This document shows positions 42,865 to 51,774 of a DNA stretch of 64,000 nt, one piece after another (within the stretch, counting starts at the first letter, position 1; the number at the start of each line of letters is the position of its first letter). The notes beneath the pieces were generated by a model. The model ran no database searches. It saw nothing but the letters and a program-made list of their open reading frames with translations, and was not told the DNA's origin. Source of the stretch: Coleofasciculus sp040219735 (GTDB taxonomy: Bacteria; Cyanobacteriota; Cyanobacteriia; Cyanobacteriales; Coleofasciculaceae); NCBI GenBank assembly GCA_040219735.1, contig JAVJRX010000191.1. One strand, given 5' to 3'. The position numbers and the translations under genes were made by a program.

Positions 42865-45159
42865 ATCATTGCGATCAACATCCACTCCAATAACCACAAC
42901 TCGGCTAACTTTAGAAATGCTCATAGCTTCTCTTACAACATTTTTTATCACTCGATTTCTTGTTTCTCTATCAATATTTTTATAGGCGTAACCTGCTACT
43001 GCTCCTCGCTCCGGAAAAATTTCATTAGTCAATAAACAAATATTGTTATGTTCGGGTAATTGCCAGAATTTATTGACGACTTTCTTGATTTTCTGAAAAT
43101 CTCTTTCAAACTTGACCTGTTCGTTATATGCAAAGTTTAGAAGGACATATCCAACTTCAGTCCACCGCTCAAACTGCCGTAATTCAATCTGCTGAATAAT
43201 CCTTTGCCACCATTTTGTTAATTTACGTTTTGGTTTCGGAGTCTCACTTTCAGGTAACTCTCTCATAAAGAATGGATCAAAAATATTTGACATACCAAGT
43301 AAATGAAGTCCTTTCTGAGTAACTTCAGCTTCTCCAATGTTAAATCCTGTATCAAGATAGAATGCTAGTAAGTCAATTTCATCCCCGACATAACCAGCAT
43401 TACGTTCAAATTCTTCTCGGCGTAATAAGTAGTGTAGTTTCTCACATCCTCCCTCCAAAATCTCAAAAATGATTTCGAGGTTAGCAAGAGACATAGTTGG
43501 AGACATTTCAACATCATACGGAATCAATCCTGCTTTTTTTAGGTCAGTTGAGCGACAAAAAAGAGTTCCCAATGACTCCAATGTGACACTTAAACGAATT
43601 ACTTCACGCACTTTTGAGTTATCAACTTCATTTAGTTCGCCTTGTCGATTTTCAAACTGATGTAGGCTGGGATTATTCTTTAAATAGTCTGAGAATCTTT
43701 TGGACTGAATTGACGGCTCTACTAGCAATTTTTTAAGAATCTTCTTCAGGCTTTCGATGGCTCCACGTCGTGTGGATTCTGTCACTCGACCAGATTTAGC
43801 CTCTACAACCAGCAGATAGGAATCGAGTAGAACTAAAAGATCATTTTCAAAGCTCTTTTTAGTTGCTGGATCAAGCCACTCACTACCTCGATAGATCCTA
43901 GCTGATGGAAAAGCTTGATGAAAAAGCTGGTAAATTTCTTCCTCTAGAAATTTACCTCTACGCTCTTTATATTTATTGTATAGATCAGGATAGGGTTTGA
44001 TGACAGCTTCCATAAGATCTATCAGGTAGTTTAGAAATAGCGTTATAACTGGGCAAAAATAAGTTCCATCTTCAAGATTAATCAGAGGTTTTTGCCAAAC
44101 TGGATTACCAAGAAATAAATATTCTGGATTCCAATCTGATAACTCACCAAAAGATAATGTCCAGATATTTAATATATTTTTTAGTGCCTCTAAATTGATA
44201 GTTTTTGGATAAGCATCTACAAAAGTTTCGGTTGTTATTGTGTAAATGTTCTTTAATCGTAGGTCACTATGGCTAAAAATAATTGCTCTTAAGTTATCAA
44301 TGTTTAAGCTTTTATCTTTCACAAAATCCAAAAGATCATCTAGAGATGAAGTAAACTCAGGGAAGGCTTGATGATACTTTTTGATAGATGTTTCAATATT
44401 TTTGGCACGGAGTGCAGGCAAAATTAAGTTTCGATGCTGATTGATTCTGTATTCAATAATTTCAATTACCTTAAACAACATTTCAATCAAGCAAGCAACT
44501 CTAACGCCAGTTTTTTGTTCGATTGCATCATCTAAACTGGAAAATAAACCTGAAACAATCCGTTTAATTTGTTGTGGATATCCCCAGTTGCGGACAGCTT
44601 GAGTATCTATCCTAATACTTTCTAAAGTTCTAATCTGCTGACGTTGCTCTACAGGTGTTGATGAGTCCGCTAAGGCTAACCGCCTCATTGGGAATCCCCA
44701 TGTAACATCCTGAACCAATTGTCGAAATTCAACAAATTCTTGAGGTAAAGCAGGTTTTAAATCAAATGCATCTTGTGAATGCTGAAGAAGCAAACCTTGT
44801 AAGAATTCTATGTGATGTTGAAGGATTGGGTGGTCTTCAGTCCACTCACGACTTACACCAGGAGAGGTGGTTAAATCGCAATACGCAAAAAGTGCTAATA
44901 GAGAACAAGGATCAACATTAAGAATTTGTTTTTGGAGTGTTTCAAAGGAGGTTGCAAATTGTTGATCGTATTGTTCGCCCAATTTCTTGATCAACTCAAC
45001 CACTTTGTCTTCAGTCATGCCCTCGAATGGCAATGACATTTGATAGTAAGTAAATCCAGTAAATTCTGCTTTTGGACGACGAACAGCGAAACCTTTGGAT
45101 TTAGCTCTGACATTTTCTTGAGTAGATTTCTTCTGTTTCTTCCGTCTTTTCCTGGGCAT
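42805..45159 (-). CDS. Large protein with PD-(D/E)XK nuclease core, otherwise unrecognised
   Basis: Protein of about 784 residues. I start at MPRKRRKKQKKST (ATG 45159), a strongly basic N-terminus, four codons inside the open frame. Residues about 403-461 hold a PD-(D/E)XK fold: helix RRGKFLEEEIYQLFHQ (Glu410-412), then FENDLLVLLDS (Asp444) and LLVVEAKSG (Glu457, Lys459), with all catalytic positions filled (numbering from the longer frame). The 400-residue N-terminal part and the C-terminal part are helical, with no domain I know. No GCGATCGC site is seen in the gene and it is AT-rich, unlike its neighbours, which suggests transfer. It lies between an RNA-repair pair and toxin/Septu genes, so a defence role is inferred. 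Confidence 0.78.
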   Translation of the reverse strand: MPRKRRKKQKKSTQENVRAKSKGFAVRRPKAEFTGFTYYQMSLPFEGMTEDKVVELIKKLGEQYDQQFATSFETLQKQILNVDPCSLLALFAYCDLTTSPGVSREWTEDHPILQHHIEFLQGLLLQHSQDAFDLKPALPQEFVEFRQLVQDVTWGFPMRRLALADSSTPVEQRQQIRTLESIRIDTQAVRNWGYPQQIKRIVSGLFSSLDDAIEQKTGVRVACLIEMLFKVIEIIEYRINQHRNLILPALRAKNIETSIKKYHQAFPEFTSSLDDLLDFVKDKSLNIDNLRAIIFSHSDLRLKNIYTITTETFVDAYPKTINLEALKNILNIWTLSFGELSDWNPEYLFLGNPVWQKPLINLEDGTYFCPVITLFLNYLIDLMEAVIKPYPDLYNKYKERRGKFLEEEIYQLFHQAFPSARIYRGSEWLDPATKKSFENDLLVLLDSYLLVVEAKSGRVTESTRRGAIESLKKILKKLLVEPSIQSKRFSDYLKNNPSLHQFENRQGELNEVDNSKVREVIRLSVTLESLGTLFCRSTDLKKAGLIPYDVEMSPTMSLANLEIIFEILEGGCEKLHYLLRREEFERNAGYVGDEIDLLAFYLDTGFNIGEAEVTQKGLHLLGMSNIFDPFFMRELPESETPKPKRKLTKWWQRIIQQIELRQFERWTEVGYVLLNFAYNEQVKFERDFQKIKKVVNKFWQLPEHNNICLLTNEIFPERGAVAGYAYKNIDRETRNRVIKNVVREAMSISKVSRVVVIGVDVDRNDYPYSVARYYLSKDNDIHTT

Positions 45160-45229
45160 TGTAAGATTCACTGAAAAAGGCTATATTCGATCCCCATGAT
45201 AGCTTGTCTCCCTTAAGAGGATGAACTCG

Positions 45230-45279
45230 CACCAGGGTTGAGGTGGAGAAGCAGTGATGAGTGTTGGGTTTCATCCTTC
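45230..45279 (+). repeat. 50-bp direct repeat, left copy
   Basis: Begins CACCAGGGTTGAGGTGG and ends TTTCATCCTTC. It matches 46359-46408 at 47 of 50 positions. The two copies bracket the toxin-antitoxin genes. Confidence 0.9.
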
Positions 45280-45462
45280 AACCCAACCTACAAGATCGAG
45301 CGATCGCATATTGGGTGCATGGGCATTGTTCAAGCCGCACCATACTCTGTATACTGCCGTTTGTAAGGAGGCTGTAAACCCAACACAATATCTTCTCTGG
45401 GAACACCCATTGAAAAGTTGGACTTCGGCAGCAATATGTTGGAGAGGTGTTTGAGGCATGGT

Positions 45463-45840
45463 TCAATCTCCTTGGGCAGGGGGTTCGGTGGGTTCATTGA
45501 AGCGATCGATAATTTCACGAATTTCACTAGCTGGGAGAGTAGTTTCATCGGATTTGGAATAGAGCGTGACAAGCAGAATGCAGATGTTGTCTCGCAATTG
45601 GTAAATGACCCGATAGCCTGAACTTTTGCCTTTTTGAATGTCGCTATTTTTGACGCGGACTTTGAAAACGGTATAGGTCGTGCCAGGAATTTGATCGCCA
45701 GGACAGTTACCACTTTCGAGGTCATCGAACAGCGGTTGTAGATCAGACCGGATATTGCGATACCGTTTGGCTAACTTGCGAAGTTGTCCTTGAAAATCGG
45801 GGGTAACTAAGATTTGAAGGGATGGAGCGTCAGTCATCAA
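45463..45840 (-). CDS. RelE/ParE-family toxin
   Basis: The 125-residue protein has the compact RelE fold. FQGQLRKLAKRYRNIRSDLQ is the first helix pair, then GTTYTVFKVRVKNSDIQKGK, SSGYRVIYQLRDN and ILLVTLYSKSDETTLPASEI. The pattern VxVxx..GYRVIY..LLxLY..SK is typical of RelE-type mRNA interferases or gyrase poisons. It starts within the last codons of the antitoxin gene (11-nt overlap). Translation is therefore coupled, in the normal antitoxin-toxin order. Confidence 0.87.
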   Translation of the reverse strand: MMTDAPSLQILVTPDFQGQLRKLAKRYRNIRSDLQPLFDDLESGNCPGDQIPGTTYTVFKVRVKNSDIQKGKSSGYRVIYQLRDNICILLVTLYSKSDETTLPASEIREIIDRFNEPTEPPAQGD

Positions 45841-46159
45841 TGCCGTCCCAGAGTTCAGAGACGGGCTTCAAGTTGCCTTCTTTGGCTTGTTGTAAGGAGA
45901 TCCGCAAATGGGCAAAGATGAGTTCATTTGGGTCATCGTCAGGGTCGCTTGGGGGGGTGAGGATACCTCGATCGACGAGGATTTGATAGAAATCGTCTAC
46001 ATCCATCGCAATGACTTGAGCCGCTTGCTCGATGAGCAGGATGTTTTGCTGGAAGAGCGCGATCGCAACTTCTCGGCGTAAGTCTGATTCTGTGAGGGAT
46101 AGGTTGTCAGGGAGGTTGATGGTAATTTGCATGGTTTTGAGTCCGCTTAGTTCAATCAT
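45830..46159 (-). CDS. Antitoxin (UPF0175-like)
   Basis: The protein of about 100 residues contains MQITINLPDNLSLTESDLRR, EVAIALFQQNILLIEQAAQV and DDFYQILVDRGIL, the layout of UPF0175 helix-turn-helix antitoxins. The C-terminus is acidic. Either ATG 46159 or the internal ATG 46132 (MQITINLP) could be used; neither has a strong ribosome-binding site. It should bind the RelE-type toxin and repress its own promoter. It is distantly related to the decayed UPF0175 gene at 13053-13299. Confidence 0.82.
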   Translation of the reverse strand: MIELSGLKTMQITINLPDNLSLTESDLRREVAIALFQQNILLIEQAAQVIAMDVDDFYQILVDRGILTPPSDPDDDPNELIFAHLRISLQQAKEGNLKPVSELWDGIDD

Positions 46160-46358
46160 TTTATTTCACATCTTCGCTGACACCTTCGAGAAAAGCGATC
46201 TGCGCTTTGCTGCTTCGCACCATTCCATTGTGCTGGATAACACCTTGTATTGGAACGAGTGCGATCGCGCCTCGTTGTCGGTTAGCTTGAGTCTGTCACG
46301 TCCTTGCTTGTGAATCAGTAGGTAAGGTGAAACCAAACATGACTCGATTGAGCGATCT

Positions 46359-46408
46359 CACCAGGATTGAGGTGGATAAGCAGTGATGAGTGTCGGGTTT
46401 CATCCTTC
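46359..46408 (+). repeat. 50-bp direct repeat, right copy
   Basis: Begins CACCAGGATTGAGGTGG. It is 94% identical to 45230-45279, with the toxin-antitoxin pair between the copies. Confidence 0.9.
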
Positions 46409-46472
46409 CTGGTTATGTGTCAATTTTTGGTTGCGCTTCAGCACTGATTCATAACCATTTAAAGAGTTGCTT

Positions 46473-47102
46473 TCAAGGTTGAAGCCAACTTCGCAAGATA
46501 TTAATCACCACTGGAGTAAAAGGTTCCATCTGACCCTGTTGGGGTTGTGATAGGTCACCGATTAACATCTCTAACAGTTCTTCATCCTCTAAGCCTTCAT
46601 CGGGGTCTATACCATTTGTCCATAATAAGGCATTAGACAATTGCTTGCGTTTTTCGATCAAAGCACGGTTATTTTTTTCGTGATCTCCCAGGTTTAAGGC
46701 TCGGATTGTGTCGATTGCCCGCTCGCTCAACCCTTCTACCCGACCACTAATTTTAAAGCGAAGTTCTGTTTCACATTCTGTCATCAGGGGAGTTAGGGGT
46801 AGGAGTTGTGATTTATGGGAATTACCACATTGATTAGAGGTATTACAACTGGCGACAATATTTGAAAAGTCAAGTGTGCGTCTAGGATTTAGGTTTTGAG
46901 CTTCTACATGCTCATTGTGGCAAGCATCAATGTTTTGGATGCGCTGACAGCAATAGGCACAAAGGTAGAATTGTTCTGCTAGAGCATATTGCCGAATAGT
47001 GCGGCGAATATCTTCAGTTAACTGTTTGTAGCGTCCGTGAGGGTTTGCTCGTTTCCAATCTGTCAAATTGGAGGGTTCAGTCCCTTTACTAATGGTTCGC
47101 AT
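46473..47102 (-). CDS. ptuB: HNH endonuclease, PtuB-like (Septu / retron-ATPase partner)
   Basis: The 209-residue HNH nuclease has a zinc-binding CAYC (48-51), the catalytic NEHVEAQ (His65) and an Asn about 16 residues later (FSNIVAS), then CNTSNQCGNSHKS (second Cys/His cluster). This matches the TIGR02646/PtuB style of Septu systems and of the ATPase-HNH effectors of some retrons. It overlaps the ATPase gene by 14 nt, so the two are co-translated. It would cut nucleic acid when the ATPase senses infection or NTP depletion. No reverse transcriptase is seen, so I favour stand-alone Septu. Confidence 0.87.
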   Translation of the reverse strand: MRTISKGTEPSNLTDWKRANPHGRYKQLTEDIRRTIRQYALAEQFYLCAYCCQRIQNIDACHNEHVEAQNLNPRRTLDFSNIVASCNTSNQCGNSHKSQLLPLTPLMTECETELRFKISGRVEGLSERAIDTIRALNLGDHEKNNRALIEKRKQLSNALLWTNGIDPDEGLEDEELLEMLIGDLSQPQQGQMEPFTPVVINILRSWLQP

Positions 47103-48459
47103 GACGCAATTCTTGTTTACGGAGCAGTAATTTTGCTTTGATCAATTCCAGATGATTGGCGGGTAGTTCCTCAGTTAATTTTGCAAGTAGTTGTTGAGCC
47201 TCGGTTAGCTTTGAATCTTGTATAGCATCCAGCAGATCGTTCAGTTCAGTATTAATTTTCTCATTACGGATGCTGGTATCCATGACATCTAATAAGACAG
47301 TATTAGCATCTTGCCCATACTGAGAAGGCAATTGTCGCAATTCACCATTGGTTAAGGTGTAAACCAAAACATTTTTACAGTCGCTGATCACCAGAGGTGA
47401 ATGGGTAGTTAGCACAAACTGACAATTTGGGAAAGTTTCCATTAGGCGATCGCACAGGCTGCGTTGCCAAGAGGGATGCAGGTGCAAATCGACTTCATCA
47501 ATCAAGACGATACCATCTCCTGCTAGAGGATTCTCCAGAGCAGGGTTCAGCATGGCTAAACGGCGAGCAATATCACCAACCAGAGCCATGAGCGATTTTT
47601 CGCCTTGTGAAAGTTGGGCTACATTCAGAGTTTCACCATTTTTATCAATCGCCATGTAGAGACGGGGTTTACGATGGACTCTCAGGTTGTCCATCTGGGG
47701 CATAAATCGGCGAATGGCGGTGCGAACTGCGGTTAATTGCCGATCTTTGGCTGAGGCATTGAATTCGTTTAACCGTTGCCATGCATCTTGATTAGTTTTA
47801 AATAATGGTTTCAGTTCGTTCAGCAAATCTTCAGAAATTCCTGATTCATTTTCAGTATCTTCCCGTTCCCGAAACCACTCAAAAAAGCGGCGAAAGTCAA
47901 CGCCCTGACTTAGGGAGTTATCGTAACCATCAAGTTGCAAGAAAGTATGCTTATTCCTAATTTTTAGGGGAATATCAAGTACGACGCGCTCGACGGGATA
48001 AAACGCAATGATGGGAAGGCTAGTTTTGTCATCACGGGTAAGGGCACCACGATAACGATTGGCTAAGCGGGTGCATTCGTTGAGATGGCTAGTGTACTGG
48101 GCTTTACGTCCTTTTCTGCTTTTTGCTAAAGTCCACTTGAAGTGATGCTCGAACTCGCTTTGATCAGGATTGTCTGATGCCCCAGAAGAATCACAAATGT
48201 CTATTTCAATACTGGCGGCGTTGGCGGTGTTGAGTATGACATCTTCGGGGATAGGGTTACCACTACCTTTTTCTGTACGCAAACGAGCAGTAAACCAACT
48301 CAGGGAGGTTGCTAAGGCTTTCAACACAGAGGTTTTACCAGCGCCGTTATTACCAACAAAGACGGTGATATTGCTGGGATTTTGCTCAGTGGGTGCTAAG
48401 GGAATTTCCAGGTTTTCAAATAGCCCAATATTATTTAAGATAACCCGTTGGATTTCCAT
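47089..48459 (-). CDS. ptuA: SMC-like AAA ATPase, PtuA-like (Septu)
   Basis: ATPase of about 456 residues. I use ATG 48459 (MEIQRVILNNIGLFENLEI); the open frame has a TTG five codons earlier. It has Walker A GNNGAGKT (41-48 in the longer frame), the ABC signature LSQGEKS (288-294) and Walker B VLIDEVDLHLHPSW (323-336), followed by TTHSPLVISD. The middle section replaces a long coiled coil with a helical region, as in PtuA-type ATPases. The 14-nt overlap with the HNH gene marks an operon. The pair is a Septu-like anti-phage module; the trigger is not evident. Confidence 0.87.
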   Translation of the reverse strand: MEIQRVILNNIGLFENLEIPLAPTEQNPSNITVFVGNNGAGKTSVLKALATSLSWFTARLRTEKGSGNPIPEDVILNTANAASIEIDICDSSGASDNPDQSEFEHHFKWTLAKSRKGRKAQYTSHLNECTRLANRYRGALTRDDKTSLPIIAFYPVERVVLDIPLKIRNKHTFLQLDGYDNSLSQGVDFRRFFEWFREREDTENESGISEDLLNELKPLFKTNQDAWQRLNEFNASAKDRQLTAVRTAIRRFMPQMDNLRVHRKPRLYMAIDKNGETLNVAQLSQGEKSLMALVGDIARRLAMLNPALENPLAGDGIVLIDEVDLHLHPSWQRSLCDRLMETFPNCQFVLTTHSPLVISDCKNVLVYTLTNGELRQLPSQYGQDANTVLLDVMDTSIRNEKINTELNDLLDAIQDSKLTEAQQLLAKLTEELPANHLELIKAKLLLRKQELRHANH

Positions 48460-48809
48460 AGCGGTAAAGTTCAAACCTCAGAGGTTTTCGACATTGACAA
48501 CAGTACCTCAAACGGCACTTGAAGGCACTTACCCCTATTATGGTCTCAAAACAGTTGCACGTACAGACCACTCACAACTCTTTTGTCAAGCCATTTTCTC
48601 ATGTTTTACCCCAACCGTGATTACGCTTACCGGCGCTCTAGTGCAAGAAGGCAGAAATAACTGAACGGCTAATATCTCCCCCAGCTTCCTCAGCTCCCCC
48701 AGCTTAATCGTATCTACGAAGTTGCTCAAGTATTTCCAAGGGCGCTGCACTAGGTATCCTCGTAGTGCTATAGTACCCGTGCCCCTTGGATGAGGGAATC
48801 CAAAAAATA
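48460..48809. other. Intergenic between Septu-like operon and symporter
   Basis: Divergent promoter region. It contains a frame YGLKTVARTDHSQLFCQAIF on the plus strand (about 48540-48664) that looks like a protein tail but has no start or recognised family, and a short (CCCCCAGCT) repeat at 48676-48704. Confidence 0.5.
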
Positions 48810-49085
48810 ATGACGAATAACCGAAATAGAGAATACTGGCGAGCGAATAAAGCCCTGATTCGTAATCTGCTGATTGTCTGGGCATTGGTTTCGATTGTCC
48901 TGAGTATTCTGCTGGTGCAACCCTTGAACCAGATTAATCTGGGTGGCGTTCCTTTGGGATTCTGGATGGCGCAACAAGGCTCAATTTATGTCTTTGTGAT
49001 GTTAATTTTTATCTACGCCATTCAAATGGATAAATTAGAACAGAAATACCGCCATCATAAACCCAGAAATGATAACGAGGAGTAA
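48810..49085 (+). CDS. DUF4212 small subunit of SSS-type symporter
   Basis: The 91-residue protein, MTNNRNREYWRANKALIRNL, has two transmembrane helices: NLLIVWALVSIVLSILLVQP and GSIYVFVMLIFIYAIQMDKL. It matches the DUF4212 proteins that precede a sodium:solute symporter, ends 2 bp before it and likely assists its assembly or function. A longer in-frame start (TTG 48786) is less convincing. Confidence 0.9.
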   Translation: MTNNRNREYWRANKALIRNLLIVWALVSIVLSILLVQPLNQINLGGVPLGFWMAQQGSIYVFVMLIFIYAIQMDKLEQKYRHHKPRNDNEE

Positions 49086-49087
49086 TT

Positions 49088-50779
49088 ATGTCAGTTGAAG
49101 CTTGGACAACCGTATTGGTAATACTTTCTTTTATTGTCTATGTCTATATTGGTTGGCATTCGCGGGTAAAAGATACTAAAGGTTTTTTTGTCGCCTCTCA
49201 GGGTGTCCCCTCTATCGCCAACGGTGCAGCTACAGCCGCCGATTGGATGTCAGCGGCGTCGTTTATTTCCATGGCGGGGTTGATTTCGTTTCTGGGGTAT
49301 GACGGTTCTATCTATCTGATGGGATGGACGGGGGGATATGTCTTGCTCGCCCTACTGCTAGCACCCTATTTACGGAAGTTTGGTAAATATACTGTACCCG
49401 ATTTTGTTGGCGATCGCTACTATTCCCGTACAGCACGTTTGGTGGCGGTGGTGGCGGCAATTTTCATCTCTCTCACCTATGTGGCGGGACAAATGCGGGG
49501 AGTGGGAATTGTCTTCAGTCGTTTCTTACAGGTGGATATTAATACAGGCGTGATTATTGGGATGGTAATTGTCGCCTTTTTCGCCATCTTGGGGGGAATG
49601 AAGGGGATTACTTGGACACAAGTAGCACAATACTGTGTCTTAATTATCGCCTATCTAATTCCCGCGATCGCGATATCTGTGTTGCTGACAAATAATCCAA
49701 TTCCTCAATTAGGATTTACGTTCAGTGATATTATGGAACGCCTGAATGGAATTCAAGTGGATTTAGGGTTTGCGGAATATACCCAACCCTTTACCAATAA
49801 ATCCATGTTGGATGTCCTATTTATTACCATCGCCCTGATGGTGGGAACCGCCGGATTACCTCATGTTATTGTCCGATTCTATACGGTTCCTAATGTGCGT
49901 GCGGCTCGATATTCCGCAGGTTGGGCATTACTGTTTATTGCGATTCTCTATACCACCGCGCCCGCTATTGCCGGATTTGCCCGATATAACTTGATTCAGA
50001 CTTTACATAATAATACGATTGAAGAGGTGCGTCAACTGGATTGGGCAACCAAATGGGAAAACACCGGATTATTGGCGTTTAATGATAAGAATGGGGATGG
50101 AAAAATTCAATTAACTCCCGATACCGAGACAAACGAAATTACCATTGACCCAGATATTATTGTCCTCTCTACCCCCGAAGTCGCCCAACTTGCACCCTGG
50201 GTGATTGCTTTAGTGGCAGCCGGTGGATTAGCCGCCGCTTTATCAACGGCATCAGGGTTATTACTAGTGATTTCCAGTTCCGTGGCACATGATGTCTATT
50301 ACCGCATTATCAACCCAGACGCATCAGAAGCCCAACGGTTATTAGTGGGTCGATTTATGGTGGGATTCGCTATTGTCATTGCCGGGTATTTTGGTACTAA
50401 TCCCCCCGGTTTTGTGGCTCAAGTAGTCGCCTTTGCCTTTGGGTTAGCCGCCGCTAGTTTCTTCCCAGTGATTATCTTAGGCATATTTGATCAGCGGACT
50501 AACCGAGAAGGCGCGATCGCAGGTATGATTGTCGGGTTAGTTTTCACGACTATCTATATTATTGGCGTAAAATTTTACCAGATGCCAACCTGGTTTTTTG
50601 GCGTTTCCGCTGAAGGTATTGGCACAGTGGGAATGGTACTGAATTTTATCGTGACTTGGATTGTTTCTCGCCTTACCCCCGCACCACCTGCAGAGATACA
50701 ACAGTTAGTGGAATCGTTGCGAACACCAGGGAATGAACCCCTACCTTTAGCTGATATTGGCGAAGAGGAGTTAGATTAA
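49088..50779 (+). CDS. Sodium:solute symporter (SSS family, ActP-like)
   Basis: The 563-residue membrane transporter has about 13 transmembrane helices. Features include ADWMSAASFISMAGLISF, GTAGLPHVIVRFYTVPNV and ALSTASGLLLVISSSVAHD, typical of the VC2705/ActP branch of SSS carriers, which move small organic acids with Na+. An extracytoplasmic loop (about 331-345) carries NDKNGDGKIQLTP, an EF-hand-like calcium loop. It forms an operon with the DUF4212 gene. The substrate (acetate, lactate or similar) is not decided. Confidence 0.92.
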   Translation: MSVEAWTTVLVILSFIVYVYIGWHSRVKDTKGFFVASQGVPSIANGAATAADWMSAASFISMAGLISFLGYDGSIYLMGWTGGYVLLALLLAPYLRKFGKYTVPDFVGDRYYSRTARLVAVVAAIFISLTYVAGQMRGVGIVFSRFLQVDINTGVIIGMVIVAFFAILGGMKGITWTQVAQYCVLIIAYLIPAIAISVLLTNNPIPQLGFTFSDIMERLNGIQVDLGFAEYTQPFTNKSMLDVLFITIALMVGTAGLPHVIVRFYTVPNVRAARYSAGWALLFIAILYTTAPAIAGFARYNLIQTLHNNTIEEVRQLDWATKWENTGLLAFNDKNGDGKIQLTPDTETNEITIDPDIIVLSTPEVAQLAPWVIALVAAGGLAAALSTASGLLLVISSSVAHDVYYRIINPDASEAQRLLVGRFMVGFAIVIAGYFGTNPPGFVAQVVAFAFGLAAASFFPVIILGIFDQRTNREGAIAGMIVGLVFTTIYIIGVKFYQMPTWFFGVSAEGIGTVGMVLNFIVTWIVSRLTPAPPAEIQQLVESLRTPGNEPLPLADIGEEELD

Positions 50780-50914
50780 TTTCTTCGTAAACGAAGAGGT
50801 CTTAGACCCAATTAATCAATTGTCAAGTTAGCCTGGAACATATTAAGTTTTAAATCCTTGTTTAATAAGGCTTTCAGGTAGTTTAAGAAAGATGCGGCTC
50901 AAGGAGAGTACTAT

Positions 50915-51394
50915 CTAGAGGGGAGTACCTGTCGGGAATAGCAGCGCTAATCGCTTTTCCCTGAGCAGAGCCTCTTGAGTATAAATCTCTTCAATCTGCT
51001 TCACTATTTCTGCATCAATACCAAGTTGAGCTGCCATTTTGGTAACGGTTTCTCGCTCTCCGCTACTGTATTCACCATCCGCAGAGCAAGTCTCGATCGC
51101 GTCATAGACAAGATAGCGACGACAAGCATTTGCTGCGGTGTCTCGAGAAATAACCGAATCAATGTCTTCATCAGCCTTGTAAGTTTTGAGTTCCTCAACC
51201 ACTTGATCAGGAGCGCCAAAGGCTGATGCTTGACCAACAACCCAATCTCTTTCCACCTGGGTTAACTCATTATCGCCATTCGCACAAATCAATAACGCTT
51301 TCATATAGCTATCGAAGGCAGGAAGTCCCGGAATATCGTTGAAACCACATTTTTTATTGAAAAGCCAATGAATACCTTCTTTTCGGGTAGACAT
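50915..51394 (-). CDS. TerB-like protein
   Basis: The 159-residue helical protein starts MSTRKEGIHWLFNK; the frame extends 21 codons upstream with a GTG. KALLICANGDNELTQVERDW and IETCSADGEYSSGERETVTK are the paired acidic helices of TerB/tellurite-resistance-like domains, which bind metal in some members. It is cytosolic and monocistronic. The name does not imply tellurite resistance; TerB-like proteins occur in stress and signalling contexts. Confidence 0.8.
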   Translation of the reverse strand: MSTRKEGIHWLFNKKCGFNDIPGLPAFDSYMKALLICANGDNELTQVERDWVVGQASAFGAPDQVVEELKTYKADEDIDSVISRDTAANACRRYLVYDAIETCSADGEYSSGERETVTKMAAQLGIDAEIVKQIEEIYTQEALLREKRLALLFPTGTPL

Positions 51395-51774
51395 AATCCG
51401 ATTACTCCTGATCAAGATTTTACCGACAGGTGGGGGACTTTGTGCCTTACCACCCACACCGTAATAAGATTAACACAATATCCGCTTACTACTAAGCTAC
51501 AATCCATTAGTTTTTTTAAATCAGAATTAACCTCTTAATAAATGGACAAGGCAGCACTTGTTTCTGTGTAGTGGTTTGTGGGAGGGAACATCTCTACCAA
51601 AGCTTACTTTCACGGTATGTGGTGCAACGTGAGTTGTTCCAGACGTTGCAGGCAACGTCTCTACTTTTCGTTGGCACAAGGGATGTGACTAAACCCGCCC
51701 CGACGCAGGTTTCTCTACTTTTCGTAAAAAGTCAGCTACTCCAGTACCGATCACCCCGTAAATATCTTGCCCAC
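51395..51774. other. Intergenic with palindromic hairpin
   Basis: Noncoding 380 bp. It contains the AGACGTTGC-AG-GCAACGTCT hairpin (51641-51660), a TTTCACGGTATGTGGTGCAA stretch shared with about 16013, and AAACCCGCCCC near 51693. No gene is seen. Confidence 0.6.
51641..51660. repeat. Palindromic hairpin AGACGTTGC-AG-GCAACGTCT
   Basis: Perfect 9-bp stem with a 2-nt loop. It has the same plan as 32414-32435, with an A-T/T-A pair swapped on both arms. Confidence 0.75.

Noticed and set aside
45271..45459. Short frames between the nuclease-like gene and the toxin
   Set aside because: They overlap the 50-bp repeat and each other in three frames. None has a ribosome-binding site or motif.
46473..48459. 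Retron of the Ec78 type
   Set aside because: The ATPase and HNH genes match the retron effectors, but there is no reverse transcriptase or msr-msd-like RNA in the window.
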